From the NCBI GenBank assembly GCA_030848705.1, contig CM061236.1, positions 58,547,481 through 58,611,480 on the forward strand: a DNA stretch of 64,000 bases. The letters run 5' to 3'. Under the pieces are notes generated by a model. That model saw only the letters and a program-made list of their open reading frames with translations, made no database searches and was not told the origin of the DNA. Each line of letters starts with the position of its first letter. Position 1 is the first letter of the stretch. Below, one piece after another: positions 45,449-57,832 of this stretch. A program made the position numbers and the translations under genes. The DNA comes from Heracleum sosnowskyi (taxonomy: Eukaryota; Streptophyta; Magnoliopsida; Apiales; Apiaceae).

Positions 45449-46520
45449 GTCTCCCCTCCTTAAAAGGATTCCGTCCCGGAATCTAAGAAAATAGCTGAGA
45501 TTACTCTTTCAATATAGAAATCTCCAGTTTCCAGGTTGACTCTTCAACCCTCTGGTCTCATTACCACTCTTACTCATCCCGGTCTGTGATACCTACCGGA
45601 CGCTTTATATAAGCCAATTCTGGCTATGATCATATACACCCATTTTCTATCAACATACGATTATTCTTGAAATCGGCGGTACAATACTTACCGTAACTCC
45701 GGTTCTCTGAAAGGTTTCTTCCGGTCGGTCCGTCGGTCTACGGATCCTATGTAGTGCTCGCACTCAATCTCGTTGCCAAACATGTTTGGAAAACTCCTCC
45801 CGAATCGGGAGTTCAATCATTGGTTCTTATCTGACACGATGGTGACTGGAACTCCACATCACCCAACTATCTCTTGCTGATAACAAAATATGAGTAGACT
45901 CATTTGATCCATCAATTATAGCTCAATTGACGTCATAGTCCTACTCGATTCTTGTTGATCCTATCACAGAATCCATTATAGTAAAATTACATTCCTAATC
46001 AGGAATCTCTATTAACTGTGATAGTCAACTAGGTCTTTGTTCTGCCTTCATTTTCTGACATATCCAATATTTGTTTACCAATCGATAAATCCTTTTTATT
46101 TATCCGACCACTTATAACATTTCCTTAACTTTCTTTACCTTTTTGTACTCTCGGTGTAGCTGTCTCTTTATGACAGACCTTTATTCCTTAATTCGTTCTG
46201 GCTCATTCAGGACTTTTAAATAATCCTTTAGGTTCTCATGACTTCAAACTTCATCCTTTCAGTTCCTCTTATTAGTCTTTCTAAAAAATTAGGATATTTT
46301 CATTTCTTGAACATTTGGAATCCCAACTTGGTAGAAATATCTTATGATTCCTTTATCATCTTTCTTAGTCTTTAATGCTTTCTCCTACATTGACTTCCTA
46401 CCTTTATTCGTCATTCGCTCTTGACACAACTAAATCTTCTGCATCGATTTCGGTCGCGTTGCAATCTCAATTAGTTTCTCAATACCATTTCTGGTTATCT
46501 TAACCTCAGTTTCCATTTCC

Positions 46521-46742
46521 TCAAATCCTTGGATTAACTTTATCCGATGATGTTATCATCTTAAGTCTCTCTTTCCTACTAAGGGCATCGGCCACCACAT
46601 TGGCCTTCCCTGGGTGGTAAGAATCCCACCGACATAATCCTTGACTAGCTTTAGCTGTCTTTTCTATTATCATGGTAAGTTCTTTCTGGGAAAGTGTATC
46701 TAATGCTCTTACGATTCGTATAAATCTCGCACTTCTTTCCAT
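46521..46742 (-). pseudogene. Gypsy-B RNase H tail relic
   Basis: The frame contains YHPGKANVVADALSRKE, the signature end of gypsy RNase H, preceded by unrelated-looking residues that reflect frameshifts. It lies downstream (minus strand) of the RT relic, in normal pol order. Confidence 0.8.
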
Positions 46743-47202
46743 ACAATTAGTGCCTCCAAATCTTTAAAGCGAAAACTATCGCTGCCAATTCTAAGTCATG
46801 CGTAGGGTATCTAAATTCATATTCCTTTAATTGTCTGAATGTATACGTAATTACCTTTCCGTGCTGCATGAGCACACACCCTTATCCTGTATGCGATGCG
46901 TCGCTATAGATCACAAAATCTTCCTTCCCGTCTGGCAGTACCAGCACAGGGCGGTGACTAGTCTCTTCTTTAATTCTTGGAAACTTTCCTCACATTTCTC
47001 GGTCCATTCAACTTTTCAGTCTTTCGAGTAAGTCGAGTCAGTGGGGCTGCTATTTTAGAAACATCTTGTACACATCTCCGGTAACATCCGGCTAAATCCA
47101 CAAAATTACTCACCTCGGTTGGTGTGGTTGGTCTTTCCTAGTTTGAAACGTCTCCTATCTTTGCAGGGTCAACCAGTACTCCTTTACTGTTGACCACATG
47201 TC

Positions 47203-47436
47203 CTAAAATTGTACTTCCTTTAACCAAAGCTCGCACTTTGAGAACTTGGAATATAACTTTTCTCTCCTCAGTGCTTCTAGCACTATCCTCAAATGTTCTA
47301 TGTGTTCCTCCTCTGTCTTTGAGGTAAACCTAAATATTACCGATGTCACTATGGCATACTTATCCAAACACTTATTGAAAAGTCGATTCAGCACGTCCAT
47401 GAAAGCTGCAAGGGCATTCGTCAGCCCAAACGACAT
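47203..47436 (-). pseudogene. Gypsy-B reverse transcriptase relic
   Basis: The frame starts FGLTNALAAFMDVLNRLF and ends LRREKLYSKFSKCELW, both gypsy RT landmarks. Between them the expected catalytic YIDD-type motif is replaced by VTSVIFRF, so both active-site aspartates are gone. Confidence 0.85.
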
Positions 47437-50400
47437 TACTAAAAACTCGTAGTGTCCTTACTTGGTGCGAAACGCAGTCTTGGGTACGTCCTCAGGTTTA
47501 ATATTCAACTGGTGGTATCCCGTTCTCGAATCAATCTTCGAGAACTTAACTGCATCATGAAGCCGATCGATCAAATCACCGATCCTTGGCAGGGGTATTC
47601 ATTCTTAACAATTAGCCCATTTAGCTCTCGATACTCTATGCACAACCTCATGCTGTCGTTTTTTTTTCTTCACCAATAACACGGGTGCATCCCACGGTGA
47701 CGCACGTGGTCTTATCATTCCTTCCCCTAACAATCTCTACAATTGAGCGACTAATTTCTTCATCTCGACTGGAGCTAGTCGGTACGGGGCCTTCGATACT
47801 GGCGCCGTTCTTGGAGCTAATTCTATATCAATTCTATTTTTCTATCGGGTGGTAACCCTGGGAGATCTTTTTGGAAATACATCCTCGAATTCGTTGATGA
47901 CGGGGATATTCCGCATACTAGGCGCTTCCCGTTTCGTATCCATCACAGTCGCTAAACAAGTTTCATCTTCTTGGAGGTCAAATGTTTCCTCGTCCGACAA
48001 TCTGAATTCTTACTTCCTTTCTTTCTCAATCTATTCGCGTTTCATACTCTATTTTCTTTATTCCCATTTCTTTCTCGTCCACTTTGCTTCCATTTCTATC
48101 ATAGTCGTTTCATTAACCAAGGTAACATAATCAGTCGTTTCGAACACTTCGTTATTCTGAATTCGCATCATGCGAAAAAAAAAACCTTGGCAATTTCCGT
48201 AAACTTCGATTCATAGTTGTCGTACTCATTTATCTTGGCTCTCAGCTTCAAAATTCTCCTTTTTCCAAATACTAAGGAAAATACTTGCATGGTACCAAGA
48301 ATACTTCAAGCAACAGAATGCTTTATGTATAAAAAAAACTTTGTAAAAATTCTCGCTGAGGGGGCAACCTGGTTAGGTCTCAATCAAATTATCGTTTGAA
48401 AATCTTCCCACCATACTTCACTGCATACAAATGCATCATGAATTCACTTATATAAATTTGACCGAAAGTTGAACTTAGTGATACAATAACTAGTTCATTT
48501 CAATAAACATTAACAACTAGCTGAACAAAATTTGCTAGTTCGATTAGTTTGGAACGCAGTATCTAGCTAGGATAATTAGCTAGATTTCATCATATCATTA
48601 AAATTTCAACTAGTTAGAACAATTAACTAGTCACTCATTATGGCACATGCAATTAGCCATTTTCAATCTACTAGTACAAAATCTCGACATCATAGTCGAA
48701 GAAAGAAGAAAACAAAATTTTGACTACTCGGATAATGAATTGAAAAGGAGAGTAAATAAGTTTAGGATGAACAAGGTTATTATAACCCTTGAATAAAATA
48801 TATGATATGAATAGGAAATTCTTGGTATCGGAACAATCGATAACCTCCCACCAAACATTTCTCATCAGTGAAACGGTCCACCCAAAGGTGTCTCCGTACA
48901 TAAACTTTATCAAATTTTCCAATAGAATTGAATTCGGAATATCAATATCAAATTGATATCCTTTCTACGATTTCAACGTCTGATGTGCAAATCTCTCCTT
49001 AATAGAAGAAAAGAGTTCCCGAGTAATCTCTGAAATATATATCATCCATGTTTTAGACACATAGCTAGATATTTATGAACTCGACTGAGGAGTCCAAGTA
49101 TGAAAAAAAAATCGAATATCAAAATAATCGTTAAAGAATATTCGTCAAATAATTGAGGAAGCATTAATTGAACATTCCTTAGATAATTGAAAGAATACGA
49201 AATAAATTATAGACCTGGAAGGATAGATGAATAATGGTTCCTTCTTCAGGTCGTCCTGGAACATGAACAAAACGCTCCGGTGAGTAATGGTAAGTTAACT
49301 CTACGTATTTAAACCTCAAAGGTAATGAGAGGAGAAAAGAAAAGAAATAAAATGAAGATAGCAATTGTTGGTTGCATCCCAAGTTGAAGTAAGAAACTAG
49401 AAAGGTTACCTGACATGAATTATTCAAGGTAACACGGCATCAACAGTTTTAGATTGAGGAGTGTACCAGCAAGTAGATACCAAAAAGTCAATGGTCATCA
49501 TAATTTCTAACATCACCCGTACGAGGATGATCTTATCTTTCTGCCTTTATGGCTTATGGTACTAACCAACGGTACCTCAAAATCGTACAAGTCCTTAAAT
49601 AGGTCAGGAGTTCGAACATATTTGTCATTCCACGATAATCGTCCCGAGATTGAGCTCCTTACGGCCGCATCAACACATCCTCAAAAGATGAAGGTCGATT
49701 AACGTACATGTAATTTCTTAACACTAATCGTATCGAACGCATCTAACCCCAGGCCACCATAGGTCTCATTCCTCGTAGGTCCTGAGATTGTCGCCTTGCT
49801 AGTTGCAACCATACGTGTCTTTATCAGAATCACGCTATTCATTCTTCATATCTTTGATTTCCGAGTTGAGCCACCATGGCCTATCGTACGAAATGTACTC
49901 GCGATGCGATTTAGCACGTTCGTCTCGCGATAACGATCTGGTACTACACGTACGCAACAGTCTTCTTTTTAGGTAACAAAATACCCATCGACGGAAAAGA
50001 CACCAACTCTTGTGGAATCGTTGTTCTCAAGGCTTGGACCTTATACACAAGATAATGCCCTAACTAGTCCACGCAATTTAGTAATTCGGATCGCGTAAAG
50101 GACTGCAAACGTCTCAATCTTCACATGTGCTGCCTCCTCGTGGCAAACTACGATGAACTACAAACACTTAGGTTCTGACTAAGTCAAGTTATCCATTGGT
50201 ATTGGCCATTCCGACCTTACCCCAACTGCAACCGAGACTCTGCTTCGCGTCTTATCTTAATGTTTTTGATAATCCGTGTACAACTCTAAACGTCCTTCTC
50301 ATCATTATGATGACCTTCAACGGTCCTATCGGTCCTCCGATAAGTCCTCAACTAAACTCTTTAATCTTAACATCCTCAGTAGCACTACTTCCGGTAGTCC

Positions 50401-50488
50401 ACTTAATGAACTCTATATGAGTCCTCTCGTCATTCTCTTACTTCGATATAACTCTTAACACTCTCATATCCAAGGTTTATAACTTAAC

Positions 50489-50500
50489 GCTCTGATACCA
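50489..50500 (-). promoter_or_regulatory. Gypsy-B primer binding site (tRNA-Met)
   Basis: The minus strand reads TGGTATCAGAGC four bases inside the right LTR. Confidence 0.92.
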
Positions 50501-50504
50501 TTTC

Positions 50505-53500
50505 TGTAACACCCCCAGATCCGGGGTCAGGAAATCTGGGTTGTCACGCTCCATCAATGATACAATACCTGCATTACTTACAACATTCTCATAGTACAGC
50601 TCCAAAGACCCCAATCACTTACGCACACACACACAAGTTATAGCCTTGGAAATGGGCACAATAGTCAACATTTGTTATTACAACCCAAATGTACTATCCA
50701 GGACCTCACAATTCTATACAAGGTTCAGAAATACAAACCCACTCAAAATAATTATCACTAATTCAAGCTGCAACCCTTTTTGCTCGCACTAATAGTATCC
50801 ATCCTGCATCAACTAACTCCAGGGTGGTCTCTCCATTCCCTTGCTCTCGTAACACGAGGTGAATTCGGCAATGTTTTCCTCATGCTGAAATATTTAATAA
50901 AGCAAGAATGAGCTAATAGTGCTCAGCAAGAAATCTATCCCAGTTTAAATCTTTAAACCTTTTAGGGAGATAATCCATAAGGGATCAAAGCTTTTATCAG
51001 TACTAGAGTCTAACCCCAAAATAGTATATCATTTAAAATACCGTATGACTTATAATCATACTCATATACTCTTCGTAATCATTTGGAAATCCTTGGTATC
51101 AGTATGATAAACCAAGACTCAAAACATATCTTTTTAAAATAGATATCAAATATTAGAATCAAGGCTTAAAGCATATTCATTGACTCAAAATACCATACAG
51201 TTCAATATACTGTATATCTTAAATACTTTCTCAACATATATGTATGCATATATATTTAGATATCTCATACTGTTCAAAACACTGTAAAATACTCGTAATG
51301 AACACCTTTTTGAATCTGTTGTGTTGTGATATATAAAAGAAGCAAGAATGAGCACTATAGCTCGGCGATAATATATAGCAGCATAATCGTATATGTAAGC
51401 TGATACCATAATTGAAAACTTTTAAAACTTCATTCGTATACAGAATGATATATTGAAATATTCTTTTCGTCAAAACATGCCGTACAGTTCAAGATACTGT
51501 AGAGGAAGTATACTTTTCAACCACTGTCAACATTATCGGTAACTCAGCACCTAGGCTTTCGTTACAATGTCATAGTACAATTCCAATTGGAAGATGGGAC
51601 TATCTGGAGCACACCACGATACACGATGATCAGTCGTTGTATCGCACTCACACTTTTCTACTAGTAGATGGATGACATCCTAACACGATTATCACCCCAG
51701 CCGCATACGGGCTTTGTATCTGCTGGACTGTCCCACAGCCTCCTACGCGAGATAGATGCTGGACTGCCCCGCAGCCTCTTACGCTATATAATTAGATGGA
51801 CTGTCCCACAGCCTCTTACACTATATAATTTGATGGACTGTCCCACAGCCTCTTACACGTTTCCTCCTAGTCCCGGATGAACAATCAAAGAAAAATGGAG
51901 CCAGAACTAAATCCAGGTCTCCCAAGCAATTTGTACTTGTCAACACTATTCATTATTTCTGATCACCTTACTCCCTGATTGTTTGGGGAAGTAAGTCACA
52001 AGGGAAGTTGACTTGAGTCAACCAGAGTAATCACTGAGAAGGATTCGCTTCGCAAAATTTCGAATTGGGAGTAGTCGGAGTTTTCTGAGATGCTTTGATT
52101 TGAAATTCGTTTGGATAGGGCAGTAATCCCAAAACATAAACTCTTTCGAGGAATTGGAAGAGTAAAATCATTGGTCGCTCCTTAAACTGAATTCCCCATT
52201 TTTGATGAGTTGGAAAATATTTAATCGTATCTAAGAGTCTTAATAAGCTCAAAATAATATTTGGGAACCCCTACTGTTTTTAAAAGATTTTTCTGAAGGC
52301 CAGAAAATATTTTAAATAATTAATGAAGGCCTTAAATAATTTTTAAATAGGGTTTTATGATTTTTAAATCATTTTAGAATATTTAATAAATATTCAAATA
52401 ATATTTATTAAATAATTAAGTCACTTTAAATATTTAATAAATATTCAAATAATATTTATTAAATAATAAACAATTAAATAAATCCTGTTTAAATGAATAT
52501 TCAAAATAATATTCATTTGATTAAATAAATAATCAATAATATTTAAAATATCCAAATTATATTTATTGGAATATTTTAAATAAATATAAAAGAATTAATC
52601 TGTCTCCGGCAAATCTCCGGGTTTTTATGACAGCGTCGTAAAATATCTCCGACTCCCGAATTACGTTTAAAATACGAATATACACTCTTCCCGAGAGTCC
52701 TTATACATATACACTCATATGAGGTGTCACCAAAATTTCACATCGTAAAACCTCGTAAGCATCGGGTATTATGATTAAAACAGTTCATATAATTCAACAG
52801 TAATTATATCACAACCACAACAGTTTACAAATCATACTGAATACTTTAAGCTTTGGGTTTCGAAAACTTGCATGCATCTATCATATGCATATATTACGTC
52901 TCAACATTTTTAATACCATTACATCTATATACGATGTAAGGTTTGAAAACATGCATAATATCATATCATATGCATCATTAGTATAAGTAATGGAAAACGT
53001 AGCATGGAATAAGAAAACTTGCCTGATGCTCGAGAAGTGATAGGGGTTCGCGACGATGCCGGACCATCTAGACAAAGTCAAAGAAAACGCACGATCAATC
53101 CCCTGGATAATCCACTTGTACTTAATGCTTAAACACATAAGTGAAACACAACCAAGGAATTACAAGCTCGTTATAGGCTCATACTAAGTCCGCGTTTAGT
53201 CGACAATTACTTCCGTCGTAGGTTTAGTCCGAATTCGATCCTCGAATACAAGTTATACTTAACCATTTACAACATTGGTTTCTAAGTCATGTTCTTGGTG
53301 GTTTTCACTTGCGCGACCTCGACTAAAACATTTTTATAAAATCTAAAACTAATCTTTTTAATACGAATCTTTTTCGTGAGCCTTCCTAACTGTCTCTAGT
53401 ATTATTCCTCAAAGTTTCACATTTTAATATGGCTTCTAAGTGGTCCAAATATAGCCTCAAAGTGACTGACCAGAGAGGGGTTGTTCCTCCGAACGACGTT

Positions 53501-54924
53501 TACTAAAACTCACTTTTCTCTTAAACCGTAAATCGTAACGACATGATTCTTGCGCTCACGTAAAGTAGAAACAAAGATCTACACACTAATGTTCATCACT
53601 GAACCAAAAGAGGCAGTTAAGTTTTCGGATTCTAGGCAGTTTATAGAGTTACCGAAAATCGGGCATTACGACGGCTTAAAACTTAACGTTTCCCTTTTTC
53701 AAAACACAACCAAATCAATATCAATCAATCCCAAACTCACCCTCCACCTTATACTCCCTCCACTCAGTCAAATCCTCCATAAATATTCAAAACAAATTCA
53801 TAACCCATCCTCCAAACTCAACCAACAATTCATCTAATCACTTAATCATGATCTTAACTTTACATAAACATCAAAACCACTTCAAAACTCATATAAACAA
53901 AAAGGGGCAGAGGTTTTTATACCTTCCTTGAAGCTTCCCAAGCATCAACAATGGCTAATCTAGGCTTGGGGTGCTTGGATGATCCTTATATAGCTTGAAC
54001 CCATGGAAACAAAACCATAAAAACAAGTAGTTACTATTCATCATCGTTCTTAATCACTAAAATCAGATGGGTAAAACACAGAGGTGAGGCGAGAGCTTAC
54101 CATGGTTGCGTAGAGCTTCTCGAGAGCTTCGATTTGAGTGGTGGAACGCCAAAAACCGCCAAGAGAAACTCGAGTTATGATCAATTCTTTCTTCGCCCTT
54201 TTCTCTCCTTTTTCTCTCTCGGTTTTCTTCTTCCTTTTTCTTTTGTTTTGGTTAATTTGATAAGGATGCTGATATTTTGTGTTTAAAAAAGGGGTGAGTC
54301 ATCACCTTTAATGCTTAGTCATTAGACACGTGTCAAGCATGCAGGAGGTTGGCTAAAGTAGCTTTACTGGTTCGTTTCCTTTCACATGGATGATCCAAAT
54401 GTTGCATCCCTCGAATTAATCTTGTTACATGTTACTTCCATGTCTATATTTAATCCTGTAAATGTTGCCTTGTTCCTCTTGAAACGATTCGAAATATTTT
54501 CTAAAGGGCGAATAAAACTCTACGCGATTCTCGCAGTGAATAATAACTATTCACTATTCACTTCAACAATCGAATCCTTAAATCGACTTTTAATAAAATA
54601 ATAAAATTCCAAAATATTAAATCCTCAAATCCTTAATTTTAATATCTCATTTCTTGAATATAATAATATATCATTTGCTGCCCGGTCAGATACTATACCA
54701 AAATAAAATTTGGAATTTCTGAATTCCGATCGTCTTTGCATTCTCTTATTTACTCCGTAGATCACTAATACGACTTCGAAAGTTCATTATCCCGACTCGT
54801 ACATAGGGTGGTCTGAAAATCTTTTTCGGTTCAGAAATTTACTATTCATCAGGATTTTACTATTCATCAATTTTTTTTTTTTTTTTTTTTTTTTTAACTA
54901 AGTCCAAAATTTGGGGTTATTACA
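50505..54924 (-). repeat. Gypsy-B LTR, right copy (5' LTR of the element)
   Basis: The 4420-bp LTR is nearly identical to 41041-45448; the largest difference is a longer T run at about 54871-54895. It ends TTGGGGTTATTACA, followed by the duplicated GGAGG. Confidence 0.92.
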
Positions 54925-56064
54925 GGAGGAGATAGAGAAGCTGGAGGAGCTTCTGGAAAAGATAAAGGAAAGGGTAAGTAGAAACAATCAATGGAGGAGT
55001 CTACTTTTGATGATGCTTTCTACTACCATGGTGAACAAGATGATCTTAAATTTGATACGTCTGGTGATCTGGAGAAGACTATCCCTGAAGAACCTATTGG
55101 TGAGGAGGAGGTTGAAGAAGTGGCCAACTTTGATGATTGGGAAGATTAAGCTGATTTGTATACTCCTGACCCTTTATTTTAGAAAGATTTGAAGAAACAA
55201 CAAACATATCTCAGGAGAAAGGAAGATGAGAATGCCAAGGTCTCCGACATCATATCTCAGAAGTTGAAAATTCAAAAAGCTGAACGTGAAGACAAACAAC
55301 GTCTTCATAGTATCCATGTTAAGGAAAGGAGATTGGATGTCAAGATGAAGGAAGGAAGCAAATGGGATAAGGCAAGGGAGATGTTTGATATCCCTCAGAG
55401 AGGCACAAACAATGATGGTACCTTTCTTAAGTTTCTTGAGAAGATCAGAACTGTTAATCCAGATAATTCATTATATATGAAGGCTTTGAAGGAGGACATC
55501 TTAAGGATTACATATGTATTTGATCAAGTAAGACAGGAATTGTACATCTATGTTTCAAGTGTTCTTGAAGGGTCATTCACAGTTTCTCTTGAACTCCTAC
55601 AAAGAAGATCTCTCTCAGATCTTTGGATTCTAATGAGTAAGGTGAAGAGATCTTCCTGCTTGAATGAACTTCTTTATGACCGACTGAGAGATTCTGCAAT
55701 GAAGGCCAGCCCTCAAGTTGTACACTTCCCATATGAAGTCAAAATCTATAGAGGTACAACTTTGGAGACAGTAAGGCTGGATCCTGATTCTTTGAAGCTA
55801 CAAACTGCTATGCAACTGGTGAAGTTGGAGAATCTTCTTAGAACTTCTGGATTTACCACTGAAGCAAAGTCTGAGGTTGTTGATATGATTTCAGACTACT
55901 GCACTGAAAAAGTTCCAAGGTATTCTCAAATGAAGAACAGATTGAAGAAGATCACTTCTCAACCAGTCAAGCCAAGTGGTGTTGTTTCAGAAAGTGACTG
56001 TGTCCTTGATAAAGATCTTCTAGACACCTTGCTAGAAGCTGAAGAAGGTGAGATTAGAGATTAA
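54925..56064 (+). pseudogene. Copia-2 ORF3, C-terminal part
   Basis: One frame is kept across three stops: TAG at 54979-54981, TAA at 55147-55149 and TAG at 55180-55182. From 55183 to the stop at 56064 it is open: a charged helical stretch (ERKEDENAKV-like), a globular part, and the conserved end TTEAKSEVVDMI near 55857-55893. This end is shared with Copia-3 ORF3 (AKSEVV). The terminal EAEEGEIRD is acidic. Confidence 0.8.
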
Positions 56065-56330
56065 GGGCATGATGAAGAGAGCTCAGTTTTTAATGTAATA
56101 TGTTTAGAGCATATGTGAATCAAGATAGGAAAATGTAATCATTTGTTCAGTCTAGAGGAACATCTATCTTGTATTTATCTTTATTGTTTCAATCTGGAAA
56201 TTGTTATATATAATCCAGAACCTTTTTATTATTTGCTTGGCTCTTAAAAGTCTTATCTTTTCTTGTTTTAGTTGAGTTATCCTCTAGAGGTATTTGATTG
56301 TTATTGTCTAACAAACAAATAGGGGGAGAT
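56065..56330 (+). other. Copia-2 3' untranslated stretch and polypurine tract
   Basis: AT-rich non-coding sequence ending in AGGGGGAGAT (56321-56330) directly against the LTR start. GTCTAGAGGA words resemble those after Copia-3 ORF3 (39632), which supports a common origin. Confidence 0.75.
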
Positions 56331-57648
56331 TGAAAGGCATATGTAAAGGCCTATTTGTAAACACCGAGAATTCTACTCAACATAAAATAAGATGTAATAA
56401 GTAAATAATAAAAGTCATATGTCACAGGAATCTCAGAAGATAATATATGTCAAGAGAATGAAGGTTTATGTCATCTACAGACTTGAAGTAATTCTACATT
56501 GAAAGAAGTTCAATTTATTGATCAAGCCTCAGTGAAGTATTCAATCTTAGTGGATTTATTAAAGTGACAGAGATTCCAAGATGTGACAGCAAATGTACAG
56601 GTTGTAGTGTTTAAAGAAAAGGGAAAAAGAAAATGAATCACTGCTTAAAGTCAAACAGATGAAGAACAGACATTGTCGTTAGTCACTCATGAACCAGACA
56701 GTACATTGAGTGTCAACGTTCTACAAGTGTTATTTCTTCATCTAAATTTTAGTGGTTCAAGAATTCTTCTGAAGACAAGGAATTATATTTATTCTCTTCT
56801 AAATAATTATTTCTACTAAGTAAATTATTTATTAAATTAATTCTGTTAGGAATTAATTTAATACATAAATTAATTAAATGATTATTTGAATTAGAATAGA
56901 AAATGAACTAAGAAGACTTAGAAAATAAACTAAGAAGACTTTCAAGGAGAGTTTTCCCGAAAGTCTTCCTAGGCATTTTCTAAGTATTTTTAAGTTAAAA
57001 GCTTGTCTTACCGAAAGTCTTCCATAGCCAATGCATTGTCTTCCCGAAAGTCTTCACAAGGCAAATGTGAGTTTTCCCGATTGTCTTCATAGTACAAATC
57101 CAAAGGAATGCAATGGCACGTGCAGGACATTTCTTTTCACTTGTTTAAATACAAGTGTGATCAAAGCAGAACACTTAATACAGACAGAACAAACACAAGA
57201 CAGAAAGCACAGAAACATTCCATTTTTACTTCTGCCTTAACTTCTATCAAACTGTCAGAGCTTAAATTTGACAGTGAATTTATTTCTTGAATTGGTTGTA
57301 ACATTTAATCCATAAGAATTAGTTCACTTGTACTGCTTTGACATTCTAGCGGATCATAATCCCTAGAAATTATATCGAACTACTTTTTAGTATTCGATCC
57401 TTTTTTAAAAACAATTAGATAAATTCATGTCGAATTTATTCTAGGTTTGTTTTATCAAGAACTATGTAATCTGTACACTGATTTGTAACACCCTTCAAGT
57501 TTAATAAAGTTTTATTTAACTTGAATCTTGTTTCATTTTATTCCGCAATAATTTGTTCTTAAATTGTTATATCTTCAAACGAACAAATTCGATTAAACGG
57601 TATAGTTTGTATTCAACCCCCCTTCTATAAACTTATCATGACCTAACA
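56331..57648 (+). repeat. Copia-2 3' LTR
   Basis: The 1318-bp LTR starts TGAAAGGCAT and ends GACCTAACA. Between 56907 and 57090 it has repeated GTCTTCCCGAAAGTCTTC-type words in both orientations. AATAAA lies near 57502 and ATTCAACCCCCCTTCT near the end. Copia-4 pol follows directly. Confidence 0.85.
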
Positions 57649-57832
57649 GTAACCTTTAGAGATGACAACAAGGGATTCACTACGGGATATGGGAATCTGG
57701 AAATTAGGAATGTCATCATTGAAAATATCTCTCTTGTTGAAGGATTAAAGCACAACCTACTAAGTATCAGTCAGTTCTACGACAAAGGATACAATGTAGA
57801 ATTCAGCAAGGCTTCATCAGAACAAAGTTGGT
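57649..57832 (+). pseudogene. Copia-4 pol fragment: end of protease and start of pre-integrase
   Basis: The frame reads FRDDNKGFTTGYGNLE then SLVEGLKHNLLSISQF, the region between copia protease and the GAG-pre-integrase domain. It ends in SSEQSW at the target site TTGGT and resumes at 62387 with LWHKKLSHLN. Confidence 0.85.

Larger units (their letters stand above)
45449..50504 (-). pseudogene. Gypsy-B interior: decayed gag-pol
   Basis: No long frame remains in 5 kb. Pol pieces can be read on the minus strand: RT and RNase H, listed separately. The integrase region expected at 45449-46520 shows only scattered similarity. A weak gag-like piece may lie near 49215-49320. Region 47950-50480 is otherwise unrecognised. 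It cannot supply its own enzymes. Confidence 0.75.
41041..54924 (-). mobile_element. Gypsy-B: complete minus-strand Tekay-like gypsy element, 13.9 kb
   Basis: LTRs of 4408 and 4420 bp flank a 5056-bp interior. The target duplication GGAGG is at 41036-41040 and 54925-54929. The primer site is at 50489-50500 and the polypurine tract at 45449-45467, both on the minus strand. The LTRs differ at about 22-25 sites by eye (about 0.5%), the youngest pair here. The interior is nevertheless heavily decayed. It inserted into Copia-2 ORF3 in the opposite orientation. Confidence 0.93.
8858..57648 (+). mobile_element. Copia-2: old SIRE-like copia element split by several insertions
   Basis: Its own sequence is in four blocks: 8858-11936 (RT-RNase H, spacer, ORF3 start), 26761-27706 (ORF3 middle), 40855-41040 (ORF3) and 54930-57648 (ORF3 end, PPT, 3' LTR). 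The blocks join when Copia-3 and Gypsy-B are removed with one target-site copy each. Gypsy-A came with loss of some ORF3 sequence. It is flanked on the right by Copia-4 pol (57649), into which it inserted; the right target-site copy would be GTAAC. The coding sequence has many nonsense changes but keeps one frame. Confidence 0.85.
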
